From assembly GCA_963693085.1 (NCBI GenBank), contig OY856409.1:520563303-520627302 (forward strand): a stretch of 64,000 nucleotides of DNA, read 5' to 3'. The stretch comes from Alisma plantago-aquatica (lineage: Eukaryota > Streptophyta > Magnoliopsida > Alismatales > Alismataceae). Shown here piece after piece: positions 21,631-34,048 of this stretch. The position numbers and the translations under genes were made by a program. A model generated the notes under the pieces. That model ran no database searches, was not told the DNA's origin, and saw only the letters and a list, made by a program, of their open reading frames with translations. How positions within the stretch are numbered: the first letter of the stretch is position 1; each line of letters starts with the position of its first letter.

Positions 21631-24600
21631 GTATGAGACAAGAAAGTATAAGACATAAGATCATAGGTCCCATATATCAACTGTATGTATTCCATTTTCA
21701 AGTCATTATGCATCATCAGAGTATGAGAAGATTATCATAAGTGTGGAAGCATTGAACATCATTAGAGATTCGTTGTGTACTTGTTACCTAAAAAATAAAA
21801 TGGGTACACATCAGCACGACTGTGCTGAGTACGCTGTGCAAACATATAAAATCGTAGATTTAAGAACATATATTGCTTGGAAAAAGCATAAAGTAGATAA
21901 CAAGAATGAAGCAACAACATGATTAAAGACTATCTTATTATCATACAAGTGTGCTTCATGTTCATTTCCATTATACCAACTATATCATAAGGCCTTTGAC
22001 CAGCTTCTCAAATGAAGGGGTCTGTGAGGGTGCTCAAGATTAGCTACCCTATTTCAACATGAGGGACTGCAAGACTAAACGTTGACAGTTAACCCTATTT
22101 ATAAGGGACCTCAAGGCCATTGCTAAGATCTAACCCTTGTATCAACATGGTATGCCCTAACATGACAACTCAAGTAGTACACCCAACCTTGTGGCCTTAC
22201 CCCAAGAATACAGGCAGGTACACAATGCTGTATAATGGGCATCTATCATTATGTTTTCAAGTTTGTTCAACATAAGCAATCAAGACTAAAACATAGTAGT
22301 CATAGGAAACACGTATCTCAAACAAGTATATCAAGCCAAGCATTTATACTACATGCATACATGCAATTTTAATACCACTAGTCTGGCCAATAGGAGGATA
22401 AAGCGTACCTTGATATGAGTATACTAGCATTATACAACATAATTAGATCTTTAAAAAGAGTCCATCAAAGATATCCTAACATTACATGCAAGTGTGACTA
22501 TATTAATATCACAAGACTAGATCATATTAAGCGTATTCATCAAGGGTGGATGTTTCACCTAATCTAAGTTCCATATTTCTCAATGATTGATTTCATCATC
22601 TTCAATGTTCATGCAATATTCATCATCAAGCTAAATACTACATCATATATCATCTTAGCTTAGGGTGAAACATCCTAGCAACATCAGAGATTTCAAACTT
22701 AGGGTTTTCATGTATCTTAATAGGGAAATCATAACATTTGAGTATGACTTAATGTCTTAATCATCATATCATACATTTAAGTCATATTTAGTCATTTTCA
22801 TGCAAGATGGTCATCACTAGAGTACAAGATACATAAATCTATATTAAGGGTCATAAAGATGGATAAGTTATTGATTTGATACATAACAAACCACGTGTGA
22901 CTATTAGGATGAGATCATGTATAAGGTTAGATATCAAATATAGCAACATGCACATTAGGTCACATTCGATGTCATGTTTAGGTCACTTAATCATAATCAT
23001 GAGAAAGATTGATCCATAAGTCATTTAGGTGATCAAAGCATGTAAAGTTATTGATCTAGATCAAACATTATGATTTAAAGTTCATATAGTCAAGTTGAGC
23101 ATCAAGAATGATCATTAGCATGAATGTCCAAAATACACATATTACATGGTCAATTTCATATATTAGAGTCATCAAAAGGACCAAATATGATCAAGTTTTG
23201 TTAACATGTCACAATATATCATGACTTACCGATTAGGATCAAAAGGATCAGGTAGGTCATCATATGATCAAGGTTGAGCATTTAAACATCATTAATCATG
23301 TAAAAGAGATGTATTTCATGCCATTTCCAACATATCAAGAGCTACTGATAGAATTAGACTTTGAAACAAGCTTCATTGGATATATCTCATCGAGTAGATC
23401 AATTTTCATACATAACATGTCACATTTAGAGTTATGAGTGATTTTCTATCAAATTTTATAAAATTCCATACATTTCAAGGAGCGAGGGAGATCGTATACC
23501 ATAGAGGTGACTTAGCGAGCATTGATTGGCTGGGGCTGCATCCCCACACCAGCATGGTGCACATATGTGGGTCATTGTTTGACCATACCATAGCATCTGA
23601 CCACCTCTTTTAGCTGCCCATGGGCGGTTGCTAGCTATTCCCAGACCCTTTCCACCTCCGCCCACTGCCCTCTTCAGCCAGCACAGGGTCGTGCACAAAC
23701 CAGGCAAGCCAGGTGTTGCCATAGTTTTAAGCTCTGGAGCATGAAGAAAAGATAAGAACAGAGTCATCGAGGCAAGGAAAACATGCCACCCAGTCTTGCC
23801 TTGGCCCAGAGAATGCAATGCTGGCTTCGGATTTTGGTGAGATGGTGCCAAAGAAAAATGCCCAAACGGTGTCAGTGAGCTTCGAGGAAGAAGAAGGGTC
23901 ACTGGAGTGAGGCATAGAGGGTGAGAGAGCATGTGCGAGTAGGGGAAAAACAAAGGGTGGTGAATGATGAACTTGATGGGCTTATAAAAGTGTCTGGAGG
24001 TGTTCTGGACCGCCCAAACCACCATGGTTGCGGCCATGTGGTAGGTCATGGCTAGTAGGGGTGTCATACCCCTACAAAGAACCATCTCACTACGAAAGAA
24101 GTAGGATCAAGGTCAGGGAGGTAGGCCAAAGACTTTGGCCTCAACATTAGGCGCGAAGGAAGTCAAAAATCCCCTCAAAATTGGGGCGGTCAGACATGGC
24201 TAGCAGCCCCTAGCTTCTTAACTTTTGGTGCAAGGTTGGGGATGACTCCCCAGCCATCGGATCGACCCTTTATCCATGGGCACTCAATCTTGCGGCTAGG
24301 AGCCTCTCACCTTAGCACCAGTTGGTCTACTAGGTGCATGGGTGAGATTTTCTGGGTCCCAAAGGGGTCGAGGCCCAACAAAGCAAGGAAAGGAGAAAAA
24401 AAGACGAGAAAGAGGCTAGAAAATGAGTAAATTTCAAATAGCCATAACTTTGCCCTCAAAACTAGCATTTGGGGGACATCTTCACCATTGGATCATATTT
24501 TTCATCCTCTTTCTTATGATTAAGTATTTAGATCATGATCAGTATGTTGAGTGGTCTCAAAAATTCAATTTTTCATCAACATTAATTAAGGCACTCAACA

Positions 24601-24911
24601 TTATATAATTGAGTTCAAAATTGCAAATTTGCCATCATAACTCATCGATTGAGAAACATATGGTTCCAAGACATCAAAATGATGATTTCAACTTCCTTGT
24701 ATGACTGTCTCCAAGTTGAGGACCAACCATTGGCTCACCCCACCAATCTTTAGGCTTTTTTAGATATTTTGCTTTGACTACTTCAGTACATAATTTTGGT
24801 GTATCATTGATGAACTCCCAACCCACTTTAGGAAGGTTGTCTATTTTAATCGAGTATATCAAGAGTCAAGATGTGCATAGTTAGAGGAGAGAGAAAAACC
24901 AACTTGTTACA

Positions 24912-27124
24912 TTCTCCCCACCTTAAAAGGAATTTTGTCCCCAAAATTTAGGCAAATCCTCAAATGACATTGGGACTTCACATTCCATATCATGTTCATC
25001 ATAGTACTCAACATATAATAACATAATATTTCAACCACCAACATTATTCCAATATCAAGTTACCAAACATTAAAGTCCAAACATAGTCATGCTTCCACTG
25101 CACCACTCTAACACAAATGATCATCAAAAGATCACAAATTTGGAGAGATCACCAATTAAGACAAATGAATAGGACTCTTTGATTCAAAAGTAAAAAATGA
25201 CTTTCAATCCCAACATTTAGGGTTTTATCTTCTACCTTAGCCCTAGGTGAGATTATACATCCATGATTGAGAATTCCATATATCAACAATTTGAGACAAA
25301 CATCACATTTCAATATTGTGGTTTCATATCAAAATTAGTGGAAGATCCCACCCTAGTCCACATGAGAGCTCACCCCTAAGTCATAAATTGAGTGAATCAA
25401 CATGATCATAACTTCAAAGTTTTTGAGATTTGGGAACATGAAAGTCATCAATTATAAATCGAGGGTGATCTCAAGATCCAAATAGGGTGATCATAGGAGT
25501 CAAATCAAAATCAAGATCAGTCATCTTAGTCAAAATTTTGCAAATCAATATTGAGAATCATGATTTTGGATAATAAAAGTCATAGGTCCAAAATCTCAAA
25601 GCTAGGGTACAAGATTCATATTAGATAATAGGTGGGATCATTCATCCATAATCAATAATCAAGCAACAAACGAGCAACAATCGAGCAATATTTTGTGATA
25701 TCAACATCAATGTCATTATCATGGTATTCAAGGTTGACGAATGATCTATACCTAGGTCCTTCTAGGAAACTTAACCACAAGCTATAGTCAACATCATCAT
25801 ATTTCAAGATCATCATCAAATCAAAATTTTGTATCGAGTTTCAGTATCATCATAAGATCTGACGTATTAGAGACTTAGGTCAAGAGATCAAAATCATGAG
25901 AAGGGGTTTGTCTCTCCAAACTCTAAATAATCAACAAAATGAAAATTTAGAGGCAAATCATAATAGGGATGTAACCTAGGATAGGGGAGTTATGAAACAA
26001 ACTACCACCCTAAACTAGCACATTTGTTCTCATTAGTCATGAAGTATCAAGTCTATCAAATAGAAGAGCATCATTTATCGATTTGTATTTCACAAGGTCA
26101 TGAGATCAAAGATCATTTATCATAATAGAGAAAGCATGTTTCAAGATTCCATATATACAATGTCATAATATTGTTCCTTCTCTTCATAATTAAGAGCAAG
26201 GGATATACTCAAAAATAGAGTAGTCAATATGGTCTCGTTCAACATTTTGAGCATTATCGAGTATGATTGAGACCTCATATTTGTCATATTATTAGAGATC
26301 TAGTTTAACAATGAGGCACTATAATCAATAGGGGATTTTTCCTCTTATAAAAAAGTTTTAATCATGATTTTGAGAGTCCAAAGTCATAGTCATTACAAGG
26401 CATGATCATAATACTTGTCAACAAATAGGGGAAAACAATTAGCTTAATCATGTTTCAGATTTAATCAACACTAGGGGCAACATAGACTTAATCAATAGGG
26501 ACCTCATCAAAAATGAGGTACACATGAGTTCTCCTTATTTCATCCTATTAAGGATCATTGTCATTTACCTCAAACATAGGAAGCACATAATTGGTAAATT
26601 TGAGTTTACATGATCTGAGATATTATACATGAGTATTTAGATTCAAGAGTACTTTCATTAACCATGATCGATTTTTCAAATTAAGGTCAGATCATGGCAT
26701 CATTATTGTCTTAATCAACTTATACAAATTCATTCAAATTTTATTTTCCCCATACATAAGCTACCCATAAATAAGAATCATGTGATTGATTGTCACGAGA
26801 GAGATCACATGAGGAGATGGGAAACTAGATAATAATCATCTAATTGGTGGCTTAGGGTAGTCCTTAATGAAGAGCTAAGATGCCAGAAGCCTCTCTAAGA
26901 TTTTTAGGAAAAATCCTTAATCCAGTCTTGGGTTCACTTTGGCCAAGTAGGTATACAAGGGAGACCGCAGCCACCGCACCTAGGCAGATAGGAGGTGCCT
27001 CAATCCCCATGTAGTGACCTACCTAGACACCTCAGCTTCACCATTATGGAGTTAGTTTTCCCATGGTTCACATGAGTTGGGTACTAAACACGCATAGAGG
27101 ATATAATAATGATCTAATACCATC
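24912..27124 (-). other. int-a, first internal region of tandem LARD
   Basis: 2.2 kb, non-coding. Polypurine tract at the left end (24912-24925 on the plus strand TTCTCCCCACCTTA). The primer site at the right end (about 27109-27122) has decayed to TGGTATTAGATC. It aligns with int-b throughout. Confidence 0.85.
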
Positions 27125-30100
27125 TGTCACAGAACTGTTTGTTACCCAAATCCTCACTCCTAATGGCTAGAAAGTTAAAGGTGAGAGGACCCAAGCGTCC
27201 TTCCGTAGGATAGATCACATAACATATGTATGAATAAAACCACAAACAACAAGTAAGGTATGAGACAAGAAAGCATAAAAGAAATCTAAACAAATACCTG
27301 ACATAAGATCATAGGTCCCATATATCAACCGTGTGTACTCCATTTTCAAGTTATTATGCTTCATTAGATTATGAGCAGATTATCATAAGTGTGTAAGTGT
27401 TGATTTTCATTAGAGATTCATTGCGTACTTGTTACCTAAAATAATAAAATGGCTATGCATCAGTGCAACTGTGTTGAGTATGTTGTGCAAACATATAAAA
27501 TCCTTGATTTAAGAACATATATTGCTTGGAAAAAGCATAAAATAGATAACAAGAATGAAGTAAAAACATGATTAAAGATTCTCTTATTATCATATAAGTG
27601 TGTTTTATGTTCATTTCCATTATACCAACTATATCATAAGGCCTTTGAAAAACTTCTCGAATGAAGGGGTCTTGAGGGTGCTCAAGATTAGCTACCCTAT
27701 TTCAACATGAGGGACTGTAAGACTAAATGTTGAGAGTTGACCCTATTCGTAAGGGACCTCAAGGCCATTGTTAAGATCCAACCCTTATATCAATGTGGTA
27801 TGCCCTAACATGACAACTCAAGTAGGACACCCAACCTTGTGGCCTTACCCCAAGAATATAAGCAGGTACACAAGGTTGTATAATGGACATCTATCATTAT
27901 GTTTTCAAGTTTGTTCAACATATGTAATCAAGACTAAAACATAGTAGTCATAGGAAACATGTGTCTCAAACAAGTATATTAAACCAAGCATTTATACTAC
28001 ATGCATACATGCAATTTCAATACCACTAGTCTGGCCAATAGGAGGATAACGTGTACCTTGATATGAGTAAACTAGCATTATACAATATTATTAGATCTTT
28101 AAAAAGAGTCCATCAATGAGATCCTAACATTACAAGCAAGTGTGACTAGATTAACATCACAAGACTAGATCATCTTAAGCATATTCATCAAGGGTGGATG
28201 TTTCACCTAATCTAAGTTCCATATTTCTCAATGATTGATTTCATTGTCTTCAATGTTCATGCAATATGCATCATCAAGCTACATACTACATCATATATCA
28301 TCTTAACTTAGGGTGAAACATCCTAGCAACATCAGCTATTTCAAACTTAGGGTTTTCATGTATCTTCATAGGGAAATCATAAGATTTGAGTATGACTTAA
28401 TGTCTTAATCATCATATCATCCATTTAAGTCATATTTAGTCATTTTCATGCAAGATAGGTCAAGCTATATTAAGGGTCATAAAGATGGATAAGTTACTGA
28501 TTTGATGCATAAAAAAGAGCGTGTGACTATTAGGATGAGATCTTGTACAAGGTTAGATATCAAATATAGCAACATGCACATTAGGTCACATTCAATGTCA
28601 TGTTTGGGTCACTTAATCATAATCGTGAGAACGATTGATCCATAAGTCATTTAGGTAACCAAAGCATGTAAAGTTATTGATCTAGATCAAACATGATGAT
28701 TTAGAATTCATACAGTCAAGTTGAGCATCAAGAATGAACATTGGCATGAATGTCTAAAATTACACATATTACATGGTCGATTTCATATATTAGAGTCATC
28801 AAAAGGGCCAAATATGATCAAGTTTGGTTAACATGTCACAAAATATAATGACTTACTAATTAGGATCAAAATGATCAGGTGGATGATCATATGATCAAGG
28901 TTGAACATTTAAACATCATTAATCATGTAAAAGAGATGTATTTCATGCCATTTTCAACATAATAAGAGCTAATGGAATTAGACTTTGAAACAAGCTTCAC
29001 TAGATAGATATCATCGAGTAGATCAATTTTTATACATAACATGTCACACTTAGAGTTACGAGTGATTTTCTATCCATTTATAAGATTTCATACATTTCCA
29101 GGAGAGAGGGAGATTGTATACCATAGAGGCAACGTAGAGAGCATTGATTGGTCGGGGTTGGATCCCCGCACCAGCATGGTGCACATATGTGGTCACAGTT
29201 TAGCCATCCCATAGAAACTGGACACCTCTTTTAGCTTCCAATGGGCGGTTGCTACCGATTCTCGGACCCTTTCCACTTCCGCCCACCGCCCTCATCAGCA
29301 AGCATAGGGCCGCACACAAACCAGGCAAGCTAGGCGGTGCCATAGTTTTGAGCTCACTCAAGCATGAAGCAAATATAAGAACAGAGGCAAGGAAAACATG
29401 CCACCCAGTCTTGCCTTGGCCCAGAGAATGCAATGGTGGCTTCGGATTTTGGTGAGATGGTGTCAAAGAAAAATGCCCAAACGGCTCTGATGAGCTTCGA
29501 GGAAGTAGAAGGGTCACTGAGTGAGGTATAGAGGGTGAGAGAGCATGTGCAAGTAGGGGGGAACAAAGGGCGATGAATGATGCCTGGAGGTGTTGTGGAC
29601 CACCCAAACCACCATTGTTGCGGCCATGCGGCCAGCCATGGCTAGTGGGGGGTTCCATACCCCTATAAAGAACCATCTTGCTAGGAAAGCATTAGCAGCA
29701 AGGTCAGGGAGGTAGGATGAAGACTTGGGCATCAACATTAAGGGAAAAGGAAGTCATAATGCCCCTTAAAAATAGGGGTGGTCGGACATGGCTAGCATCC
29801 CCTAGCTGCTTGACTTTTGGCACAAGGTTGGGCATGACTTCCCAGCCGTCAGATTGGCCCCTAATCCATGGGTGCTCAATCTTGTGGTTGGGAGCCTCTC
29901 ACTTTAGCACTGGTTGGTCTACTGGGCACATGGGTGATATTTCTGGGTCCCAAAGGGGCCGAATCCCAACAAAGCAAGGAAAGGAGAAAAAAAGATGAGA
30001 AAGAGGCTAGAAAAGGAGTAAATTTCAAATAGCCATAACTTTGTCCTCAAAGCTTACATTTGGGTGAAATCTTCACCATTGGATCATATTTTTCATCCTC

Positions 30101-30578
30101 TTTCTTAAGATTAAGGTTTTAGATCATTATTAGTATGTTGACTGGTTTCAAAAATTCAATTCTTGATCAACATTAATTAAGATACTCAACATTATATAAT
30201 CGAGTTCAAAATTGCAAATTAGCCATCATAACTCATCGATTGAGCAACATATGGTTAAAAGACATCTAACTAATGATTTCAACTTCCTTGTATGATAGCC
30301 ATCATAACTCATCGATTGAGCAACATATGGTTACAAGACATCTAACTAATGATTTCAACTTCCTTGTATGATAGTCTCCAAGTTGAGGACCAACTGTGGG
30401 CTCACCCCACCAATCTTCAGGCTTTTTTAGATATTTTTCTTTGACTACTTTAGTACATAATTTTGGTGTATCATTGATGGACTCCTAACACACTTTAGGG
30501 AGGTTATCTATTTTAATCGAGTAAATCAATAGTCAAGATGTTCGTAGTTAGAGGAGAGGGAAAAACATGGTTGTTACA
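27125..30578 (-). repeat. LTR-b, central LTR of tandem LARD (3454 bp)
   Basis: Plus-strand left end TGTCACAGAACTG, right end TTGTTACA, bordered by a primer site on the left (int-a side) and by a polypurine tract on the right (int-b side). It therefore serves as 5' LTR for int-a and 3' LTR for int-b, which is the signature of a tandem array. GC-richer block at 29150-29960. Confidence 0.92.
30221..30372 (-). repeat. 76-bp tandem duplication inside LTR-b
   Basis: The segment 30221-30296 is repeated at 30297-30372 with one or two differences. LTR-a has a single copy (about 24631-24706). It is a private local duplication of LTR-b. Confidence 0.93.
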
Positions 30579-32786
30579 TCCTCCCCACCTTAAAAGGAAT
30601 TTTGTCCCCAAAGTTTAGGCAAATCCTCAAATGACATTGGGACTTAGCATTCCATATCATGTTCATCACAATACTCCACATATAAAAACATCATATTTCA
30701 ACCATCAACATTATTCCAATATCAAGTTACCAAACATCAAAGTACAAACATAGTCATGCTTCCACTGCGCCACTCTAATACAAAAGATCACAAATTTGGA
30801 GAGATCACCAATTAAGTCAAATGAATAGGACTCTTTGATTCAAAAGTAAAGCATGACTTTCAATCCCAACATTTAGGGTTTTAGCTTCTACCTTGGCCCT
30901 AGGTGAGGTTATACATCCATGATTGAGATTTCTATATATCAACAATTTGAGACAAACATCACATTTCAATATTGTGGTTTCATATCAAAATCAGTGGAAG
31001 GTCCTACCCTAGTCGACATGCGAGTTCACCCCTAAGTCATAAATCGAGTGAATCAATATGATCATAACTTCAAAGTTTTCAATATTTGGGAACACAAAAG
31101 TCATCAATCATAAATTGAGGGTGATCTCAAGATCCAAATAGGGTGATCATTGGAGTCAAATCAAAATCGAGATGAGTCATCATTAGTCAAGATTTTGCAA
31201 ATCAGTATTGAGGGTCATGATTTTTGACAATAAAAGTCATAGGTCCAAAATCTCAAATCTAGGGTACAAGATTCCTATTATATAATAGGTGGGATCATTC
31301 ATCCATAATCAACAATCAAGCAACAATCGAGGAACAATCGAGCAACATTTTGTGATATCAACATCAATGTCAATATTATGGTATTCAAGGTTGATGAATA
31401 ATCTAGACCTAGGTCCTTCTAGGAAACTTAACCACAAGCTATAGTCAACATCATCATATTTCAAGATCATCATCAAATTGAAATTTTGTATCGAGTTTCA
31501 ATATCATCATAAGATCTGACCTATTAGAGACTTAGGTCAAGAGATCAAAATCGTGAGTAGGGGGTTGCCTCTCCAAACTCTAAATAATCAACAAGATGAA
31601 AATTAAGAGGCAGATCATAATAGGGACATGACCTAGGATAGGGGAGTTATGAAACAAACTACCACCCTAAACTAGCACATTTGTCCTCATTAGTCGTGAA
31701 GTATCAAGTCTATCAAATAAAAGAGCATCATTTATCGATTTGTATTTCACAAGGTCATGAGATCAAAGATAATTTATCATAATAGAGCAACCATGTTTCA
31801 AGATTCCATATATACAAGGTCATAATATTGTTCATTCTCTTCATAATTAAAAGCAAGTAGTATACTCAAAATTAGAGGAGTAAATATGGTCTCTTTCAAC
31901 ATTTTGAGAATTATCATGTATGATTGAGACCTCATATTATTCATTTTATTCAAGATCGAGTTTAACAATGAGGCATTATAATCAATAGGGGATTTTGCCT
32001 CTTTTATTAAAGTTTTAATCATGTTTTCGAGAGTCCAAAGTCATAGTCATTACAAGGCATAATCATGATACATGTCAACAAATAGGGGAAAACAATTTGT
32101 TTAATAATGTTTGAGGTTTAATCAACACTAGGGGAAACATAGACTTAATAAATAGGGACCTCATCAACAATGAGGTATAACACATGAGTTCTCCTTATTT
32201 CATCATATTAAGAATCATTGTCATTTACCTCAAACATAGGAAGCACATAATTGGTAAATTTGAGTTTAAATGATCTGAGATATTATACATGAGTACTTAG
32301 ATTCAAGAGTACTTTCATTAACCAGAATCAAGTTATCAAATTAAGGTTAGATCATGGAATCATTATCGTCACAGTCAACTTATACCAATTCATTCAAATT
32401 TTATTTTCCCCATACATAAGCTACCCATAAATGAGACTCATGTAATTGATTGTCATGAGAGAGATCACATGAGGAGATGAGAAACTAGCTAATTGTCATC
32501 TAATGGGTGGCTTAGGGTAGTCCTTAATGAAGAGTTAAGATTCCAGAATACTCTCTAAGATTTTTAGGAAAAATCCTTAATCCAGTATTGGGTTCACTTC
32601 GGACAGGTAGGTATACAAGGGAGACCCCAGCCACCGCACCTAGGTGGATAGGAGGTGCATCATCCCCCATGTAGTGACCTACCTAGACACCTCATCTTTG
32701 CCATTATGGACTTAGGTTTTCCCAAGATTCACACGAGTTGGGTTATTAAACACGCATAGAGGATATGAGATTGCTCTGATACCATC
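30579..32786 (-). other. int-b, second internal region of tandem LARD
   Basis: 2.2 kb, non-coding, colinear with int-a. Polypurine tract at 30579-30597. At the right end the primer site is intact on the minus strand (TGGTATCAGAGC, 32773-32784), two bases from LTR-c. Confidence 0.88.
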
Positions 32787-33321
32787 TGTCACGGAAGGGT
32801 TTGTTACCCAAATCCTCACTCCTAATGGCTAGAAAGCCCAAGGTGAGAGGACCCAAGTGTCTTTCCGTAGGATAGATCACATAACATATGCATGAATAAA
32901 ACCACTAACAACAACTAAGGTATGATACAAGAAAGCATTAAATAAATCTAAACTAATACATGACATAAGATCATAGGTCCCATATATCAACCGTGTGTAT
33001 TCCATTTTCAAGTCATTATGCATCATCAAAGTACGAGCAGATTATCATAATTTTGGAAGCATTGATCATCATTGGAGATTCATTGTGTACATGTTACGTA
33101 AAATCATAAAATGGGTACACATCAGCACAACTGTGTTGAGTACATTGTGCAAACATGTAAAATCACAAGTTTAAGAACATATATTGCTTGGAAAAAGCAT
33201 AAAGTAGATAACAAGAACAAAGCAACAACATGATTAAAACTCTCTTATTATCATGCATGTGTGTTTTATGTTCATTTCCATTATACCAACTATAACATAA
33301 GGCCTTTGACCAGCTTCTCAA
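32787..33321 (-). repeat. LTR-c, third LTR of the array, truncated
   Basis: Begins TGTCACGGAAGGG on the plus strand and matches the first 535 bp of LTR-b, then stops at CAGCTTCTCAA. From here the sequence is copia-type LTR. TCAA (33318-33321) is shared by both partners at the join. Confidence 0.9.
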
Positions 33322-34048
33322 GAGTGAACTAATTGGTTGTCATGTGAGCCAATCGCTTCAACCCTTGAACCAGTCGTTTGAACATGTTTCCCAATCACAA
33401 TTGTATTGGCAATTAAAATATGATTAATGCACAAGATGACATCATCACTAATCCTTGATCCAATCAAATTGATCAACCAGTTGATTGGTTTACAACCTGA
33501 GTAATCAAGTCACACACATGAGGCAAATGGTTTACTTGTTGAACTGAATGTCTCATGGTTTTCATTGCCAATCTTAGTTCAATTGACTTGACACTTGAAT
33601 TAATCGATTCAACACTTGAACTGGTCGGTTCACATTGTAGACAGTCAACTTTCAATCATTGTTGTTTAATTGAATACCTAACTCTTTAATAAAAAAGTTT
33701 AAAACACGTTCATGGACAAATTCCTATGGTGAGTATATCCTATGTGTGTTACCCTACAAGTTCCAAGTTATGTAGACAGTGAATGTCCATAACTAATTTA
33801 TGACATCAAAAGCAATGATCACTATGTAGCACCACATCGTTGCTACCCAAGTAATTTGGAAAGTTGGAGAGTAACTTCAACCTACAATGTGTAATTGGTG
33901 TTATAGTGCTTGTATAGTTCCTTTGTCAGTGATGCCCAGATTGAACTCGAGGAATGGAATCATCATCCTATTCAATGTTCAATCTTTGTTCCTAGAACCA
34001 GAGCAAATTGTGTAAGGTATATGTAAGCTCGATATTACATATAGACTC
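33322..34048 (-). mobile_element. Second copy of copia-type LTR segment, uninterrupted
   Basis: Colinear with 6348-6764 plus 13368-13678, without the zinc-knuckle element; the empty site gtata is at 33733-33737. At its right end the same junction into a LARD LTR occurs as at 13678/13679 (GACTC then TATCATG). It is the start of the second copy of a duplicated segment. Confidence 0.9.

Larger units (their letters stand above)
13679..24911 (-). repeat. LTR-a of tandem LARD, split by opposite-strand LARD
   Basis: Minus-strand start TGTAACAAGTT is at 24911, after polypurine tract int-a. The end at 13679 reads TATCATG on the plus strand, against TGTCACAG in LTR-b, so the terminus has decayed by transitions. 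Excluding the 7819-bp insertion, its length is about 3414 bp against 3454 bp for LTR-b. A GC-richer block lies at about 23500-24420. Confidence 0.88.
13679..33321 (-). mobile_element. Tandem LARD-like array: LTR-int-LTR-int-LTR
   Basis: Three LTR copies and two internal regions of one family lie in a row on the minus strand: LTR-a 13679-24911 (split by another element), int-a 24912-27124, LTR-b 27125-30578, int-b 30579-32786, LTR-c 32787-33321 (truncated). Each internal region has an initiator-Met-type primer site at its right end and a polypurine tract (AAGGTGGGGAGAA type) at its left end. No retroviral protein motif was found in the 2.2-kb internal regions, so this is a non-autonomous large retrotransposon derivative. 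The context GGGGACAAAATTCCTTTTAAGG before the LTR resembles Tekay/Del-type chromoviruses, a plausible mobilising partner (inference). Confidence 0.88.

Noticed and set aside
23456..24085. 209-codon minus-strand frame, longest in LTR-a
   Set aside because: The matching segment of LTR-b (29200-29740) is frameshifted into pieces and no family is recognised; treated as a chance frame in a GC-rich LTR block.
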